This document shows positions 5,025-7,598 of a stretch of DNA of 7,598 bases, in pieces. This DNA comes from Caryophanales bacterium UBA3210. Lineage in GTDB: Bacteria; Bacillota_I; Bacilli_A; RFN20; CAG-449. Made by a program: the position numbers and the translations under genes. Numbering within the stretch: the stretch's first letter is position 1; every line of letters starts with the position of its first letter. The stretch lies in contig DEWM01000045.1 of NCBI GenBank assembly GCA_002363635.1, forward strand, positions 17,902 to 25,499, in the 5' to 3' direction. The notes below the pieces were generated by a model. That model saw only the letters and a program-made list of their open reading frames with translations. It had not been told where the DNA came from and ran no database searches.

Positions 5025-5046
5025 ATAATATTTAATAAAATATTAT
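5025..5046 (+). repeat. A-T only inverted repeat between atpI and atpB
   Basis: ATAATATT (5025-5032) and AATATTAT (5039-5046) form a perfect 8-bp stem with a 6-base loop, 12 bases before the atpB ATG. No T tract follows, so it is not a terminator. It could be an RNA processing or stability element, but a stem without G-C pairs in A+T-rich DNA may be chance. Confidence 0.35.
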
Positions 5047-5058
5047 CGTGGTAAAAAT

Positions 5059-5871
5059 ATGATTAAAAGTTTATTTGATATTTCAAAATATACACCTAAC
5101 GGGATTTGGTGGAACCCAGCATTAACATCATCGCTTTGCGTAATGTTAGTGATTTTAGTTTTGGCTATTATTGTTAAAATTAAATCTAAAAAAGTTAATC
5201 CATTAGAAAAGCCAAAAGGAATTATGTTAGTCGCAGAAATCTATGTCGAAAAGATGGACAAGATGGTCGAAGAGAACATGGGCCCTCACGCTAAAAAAAT
5301 TGGTGTACCTATTTTTACATTCTTATATATCTACTTATTTATTGGTATGATTTGGGGACTTACTGGTATGACATCTCCATTTACTTATTTATTCGTACCA
5401 TTATCACTCGGTATTTATACATTCCTACAAATTCATTTAGTCAGTGCATATTTTACTAGATGGAATTATTTCAAGAGATACACATCTCCATTTGCAATTT
5501 TCTTACCAATTAACTTGATTTCAATGTGGTCACCTTTATTATCACTTTCATTCAGATTATTTGGTAATGCATTAGCAGGCTTTGTTATCTTATCAATGGT
5601 CTACGATGTATTTGCAAAGATTAGTATTGCAGGAGTATCTTTAGGATTTGCTGCGGCATTCGTTACCCCAGTCTTACATGCTTATTTTGACGTCTTCTCA
5701 GCCTACATTCAAACCACTGTATACATTTTATTATCAATGCAATTAATTGGGGCAGAAATCCCTGAAGATGGCAAAATTCAGTACAGCAAGAGAAAACTTG
5801 CTCGTATGAAAGCAAAATATAACAAACAGTTATCATCAACTGGTGAAGTTTCATCAGTTGTTAATAAATAA
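5059..5871 (+). CDS. atpB: ATP synthase Fo subunit a
   Basis: Subunit a is the membrane stator that provides the two ion half-channels next to the rotating c-ring. The 270 residues are close to the usual length. Hydrophobic helices begin at about 22-41, 84-103, 108-128, 143-160, 161-185 and 192-230. The essential arginine is Arg166 in SFRLFGNALAGFVI (164-177). The last helices hold FDVFSAYIQTTVYILLSMQL, with Gln218 at the usual conserved position. The C-terminal tail (235-270) is long and Lys-rich and probably cytoplasmic. The ribosome site is poor (GTGG at 5048-5051, 7 bases from ATG), in contrast with atpE, which may keep the single-copy a subunit low. The WWNP stretch near the N terminus is coded by TGG codons, which argues against a Mycoplasma-type code. 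Confidence 0.95.
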   Translation: MIKSLFDISKYTPNGIWWNPALTSSLCVMLVILVLAIIVKIKSKKVNPLEKPKGIMLVAEIYVEKMDKMVEENMGPHAKKIGVPIFTFLYIYLFIGMIWGLTGMTSPFTYLFVPLSLGIYTFLQIHLVSAYFTRWNYFKRYTSPFAIFLPINLISMWSPLLSLSFRLFGNALAGFVILSMVYDVFAKISIAGVSLGFAAAFVTPVLHAYFDVFSAYIQTTVYILLSMQLIGAEIPEDGKIQYSKRKLARMKAKYNKQLSSTGEVSSVVNK

Positions 5872-5878
5872 ATTACAT

Positions 5879-5885
5879 AAGGAGG
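5879..5885 (+). promoter_or_regulatory. Very strong ribosome site of atpE
   Basis: AAGGAGG lies 7 bases before the atpE ATG and is a complete match to the 16S anti-Shine-Dalgarno core. It is the strongest site in the operon, fitting the need for many c subunits per enzyme. Confidence 0.8.
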
Positions 5886-5892
5886 AAATATT

Positions 5893-6180
5893 ATGTTATT
5901 AAATTTATTAGAAGAGGCAGTACAGACAACTTCAGTCTATGGTCCTGAATTTGTTAAAGCTATGGCAGCTCTTGGCTCAGGTATTGCAGTTTTAGGCGGT
6001 ATTGGCCCTGGTATTTCAGAAGGTTTCGCTGGTGCAGCTGCAGTTGAAGGTGTTGCTCGTAATCCAGAAGCAGCAGGCCCAATCAGATCAACATTAATCG
6101 TTGCTTGTGCTTTAGCAGAAACAACTGGTATTTACGCATTCTTAATTTCATTACTTCTCTTATTCATGATTGCTTTATAG
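5893..6180 (+). CDS. atpE: ATP synthase Fo subunit c, two-carboxylate type (predicted Na+-coupled)
   Basis: Subunit c forms the rotor ring and carries the coupling ion. The 95-residue hairpin has helix 1 (about 24-53), the polar loop ARNPEA (55-60) and helix 2 (about 64-94) with the essential carboxylate Glu76 in ALAETTGIY. Helix 1 reads GGIGPGISEGFAGAAAVEGVAR, which aligns without gaps to the Na+-type sequence of Ilyobacter (GIGPGVGQGYAAG). The Na+-ligand Gln32 of Ilyobacter is replaced by Glu43. With Thr77 in place of Ser66, plus Thr78 and Tyr81, the site has two carboxylates, as described for the Na+-driven c-ring of Fusobacterium nucleatum. H+-type Bacillus subunits have other residues here. 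The N terminus is longer than the E. coli protein by roughly 16 residues (MLLNLLEEAVQTTSVYGPE); the strong ribosome site fixes this start. It lies 21 bases after atpB. Confidence 0.95.
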   Translation: MLLNLLEEAVQTTSVYGPEFVKAMAALGSGIAVLGGIGPGISEGFAGAAAVEGVARNPEAAGPIRSTLIVACALAETTGIYAFLISLLLLFMIAL

Positions 6181-6184
6181 TCTC

Positions 6185-6748
6185 ATGTTAATTTATTTAT
6201 TAGAAGATAGTGTCTCTGAACAAGGATCTTTACAGGAAAGTTTGCAAGCTATTTTCGGCAGCAACTTAATGAACTGGCAAAGCTTACTTATTCAGCTTGG
6301 CGCTTCAGCAATTATGATTTTGGTTCTAGCAAAGTTTTTAATTAAACCTGTTAGAAACATTCTCAATGCAAGACAAGAATATGTTACTTCAAATATCGAA
6401 GCATCTAAAAAGGCTAAACTCGATGCTGAAAAAGCAAACGAAGAAGCTTATGCAAAATTGAAAGAACTTAATTCTAAATCTGCAGAAATCCTTGATGAAG
6501 CACGTAATAATGCTCAAAAGATTTCTGACAAGATGATTCTTGATGCTGAAAACGAAATTAAAGATAAACGTTCTGCTGCATTAAAACAAATTGAGCAGGA
6601 CAAAGAAAATGCAAGAGAAGAAGTTAAGAAAGAAATTGTTAATGTTGCTTTAGATGCATCTACTAAAGTTTTAGGTAGAGAAGTTAATTCTAAAGATAAC
6701 GAAAGATTCGTAAACGAATTTATTAAAGAAGTTGGAGAGGATAAGTAA
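6185..6748 (+). CDS. atpF: ATP synthase Fo subunit b
   Basis: Subunit b is the peripheral stalk, which ties subunit a to delta and alpha. From the ATG at 6185 it has 187 residues. An N-terminal polar stretch (about 7-30) precedes one membrane helix (about 31-53, LLIQLGASAIMILVLAKFLI), the conserved KPVRNILNAR turn (54-63) and a long charged helix rich in Lys, Glu and Ala (64-175) that will form the dimeric stalk. The C-terminal part ends in a delta-binding helix. The start is uncertain: a TTG at 6170 in the same frame would overlap atpE, while ATG 6185 is 4 bases after the atpE stop. Neither has a ribosome site, so translation probably depends on ribosomes finishing atpE. The 30-residue extension before the membrane helix is long for subunit b. 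The last base of the stop overlaps the ATG of atpH. Confidence 0.92.
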   Translation: MLIYLLEDSVSEQGSLQESLQAIFGSNLMNWQSLLIQLGASAIMILVLAKFLIKPVRNILNARQEYVTSNIEASKKAKLDAEKANEEAYAKLKELNSKSAEILDEARNNAQKISDKMILDAENEIKDKRSAALKQIEQDKENAREEVKKEIVNVALDASTKVLGREVNSKDNERFVNEFIKEVGEDK

Positions 6749-7287
6749 TGAATAACCTTGTTACTAACAAATATGCTTCAGCTCTTTTAAGCATTGCGTT
6801 AGAAGAAAATAAAAATGAAGAGTATAGAGAATATATTAAGTCTTTAATAAAAGTTATTGAGGAGAATAGGGATATTCTTACTCTTTTAAGTGATGCTTTT
6901 ATTTCCAAAGATGAGAAGAAAAATGTAGTAGACAAGGTATTTGTTAATTCTCCATCAATTTATTTAAATAATTTCATCAAAGTTATTATTGATAATGGTC
7001 GTGCGAGAAATTTACTAGATATCTTAAAAGAATTTATTAAAGTAAGTAATTCTCATGACGACATTGTTGAAGGACTTATTTATTCTGCTGAAAAATTAAG
7101 CGAAAAACAAATTGATGAATTAACTCTTGCTTTAGAGAAGAAACTCTCTAAAAAGGTCTATTTAAGACCTAAAATTGACAAAGATTTAATCGGCGGGTTT
7201 AAAATTGTAATCAATGATTCAGTTTATGACTACTCAATTAAATATAAAGTCGATAATTTAAGAAATAATTTATTAGGAGGTAACTAA
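6748..7287 (+). CDS. atpH: ATP synthase F1 subunit delta
   Basis: Delta caps the alpha3beta3 head and binds the end of the b stalk. The 179 residues match the family. The N-terminal helical bundle (about 1-105) starts [16 protein letters not shown], with the usual start pattern (YA.AL...A), and contains [21 protein letters not shown] (67-87), close to the typical 'L.NFL..L..N.R' motif. The C-terminal domain ends with the family signature [30 protein letters not shown] overlaps the atpF stop by one base (TAATG), with GGAGAGG at 6734-6740, giving tight coupling. It is followed one base later by atpA. Confidence 0.95.
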   Translation: MNNLVTNKYASALLSIALEENKNEEYREYIKSLIKVIEENRDILTLLSDAFISKDEKKNVVDKVFVNSPSIYLNNFIKVIIDNGRARNLLDILKEFIKVSNSHDDIVEGLIYSAEKLSEKQIDELTLALEKKLSKKVYLRPKIDKDLIGGFKIVINDSVYDYSIKYKVDNLRNNLLGGN

Positions 7288-7288
7288 T

Positions 7289-7598
7289 ATGGCAATTAAA
7301 CCAAATGAAATTTCAGAATTAATTAAAGCTCAGATTAAATCCTATGAATCAAAGCTTGAAACTAATGACGTTGGTAGCGTTGTTTCTGTTGGTGATGGTG
7401 TTGCTAATGTTTATGGTTTAGATAATGCAATGAATGGTGAACTCCTTGAATTCCCAAATAATATCTACGGCATGGTCTTTAACTTAAATGAAGATTCTGT
7501 TGGCGTAGTTATGCTTGGTAGCGATCGTACTATTAAAGAAGGCGACATCGTTAAAAGAACTGGTAGAGTTGTCGACGTTCCTGTTGGTGATGCTTTAC
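7289..7598 (+). CDS. atpA: ATP synthase F1 subunit alpha, 3' end missing
   Basis: Alpha is the non-catalytic nucleotide-binding subunit of the F1 head. The first 103 residues are in the window, starting [20 protein letters not shown], the N-terminal helix that contacts delta. The beta-barrel domain follows, with [28 protein letters not shown] and [23 protein letters not shown], both characteristic of alpha rather than beta. The window ends in DVPVGDAL, before the Walker A (P-loop) motif. AGGAGG at 7275-7280, inside the end of atpH, is the ribosome site 8 bases from ATG. Confidence 0.97.
   Translation, partial: MAIKPNEISELIKAQIKSYESKLETNDVGSVVSVGDGVANVYGLDNAMNGELLEFPNNIYGMVFNLNEDSVGVVMLGSDRTIKEGDIVKRTGRVVDVPVGDAL

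Noticed and set aside
5663..5854. Minus-strand 63-codon frame within atpB (and a similar one at 6723-6935)
   Set aside because: Shadow frames opposite well-supported ATP synthase genes, without promoter, ribosome site or recognisable content.
1..7598. Mycoplasma-type code (TGA read as Trp)
   Set aside because: No in-frame TGA is needed in any gene and the tryptophan codons checked (in the zinc-ribbon gene, mgtE, atpB) are TGG. The absence of TGA stops among ten genes fits A+T-rich stop preference.
1..7598. Mobile element, CRISPR array, toxin-antitoxin or defence system
   Set aside because: No transposase, integrase, nuclease or repeat array was seen; gene content is housekeeping with continuous + strand organisation, and the tRNA cluster shows no att-like duplication.

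Overview
The window looks like chromosomal DNA of a low-GC Gram-positive bacterium (Bacillota), probably near the Erysipelotrichia or other deep Bacilli/Mollicutes-related lineages. This rests on very A+T-rich DNA, strong AAGGAGG-type ribosome sites, Bacillus-like tRNAs and the FoF1 gene order. All tryptophan codons I checked are TGG and no gene ends in TGA, so the standard bacterial code applies rather than the Mycoplasma code. All genes are on the + strand. The lineage is inferred; no 16S or marker gene is present.

Layout: (1) 1-926, the 3' part of dnaJ with its terminator. (2) 934-2133, a two-gene operon: a small zinc-ribbon membrane protein directly abutting ispD (MEP isoprenoid pathway), then a terminator. 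(3) 2157-3684, a Mg2+ transporter gene (mgtE) behind a roughly 130-nt leader. The leader holds a 24-codon upstream reading frame and two mutually exclusive hairpins, one of which would cover the mgtE ribosome site. No classical M-box is recognisable. (4) 3743-4133, a tRNA operon, Met(CAT)-Ile2(CAT)-Ser(TGA), with promoter and terminator. (5) 4248-4600, a monocistronic 87-aa protein resembling a small piece of the C-terminal part of FakA/YloV-type proteins. (6) 4610-7598, the start of the ATP synthase operon in the order atpI-atpB-atpE-atpF-atpH-atpA, with atpA cut by the window end.

The ATP synthase operon is ordinary in order but has several notable details. The c subunit carries a second carboxylate (Glu43) in helix 1 besides the essential Glu76, a pattern known from Na+-coupled rotors. 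The promoter region is a perfect 19-bp palindrome that contains the -10 element and runs into the first start codon, so the mRNA may be nearly leaderless. Ribosome-site strength differs sharply along the operon: very strong for the multicopy c subunit, none visible for b, weak for a.

Most of the window is housekeeping. The best candidates for something undescribed are the mgtE leader, the operator-like palindrome at the atp promoter, and the stand-alone FakA-like domain. I see no mobile element, CRISPR array, phage gene or defence system.
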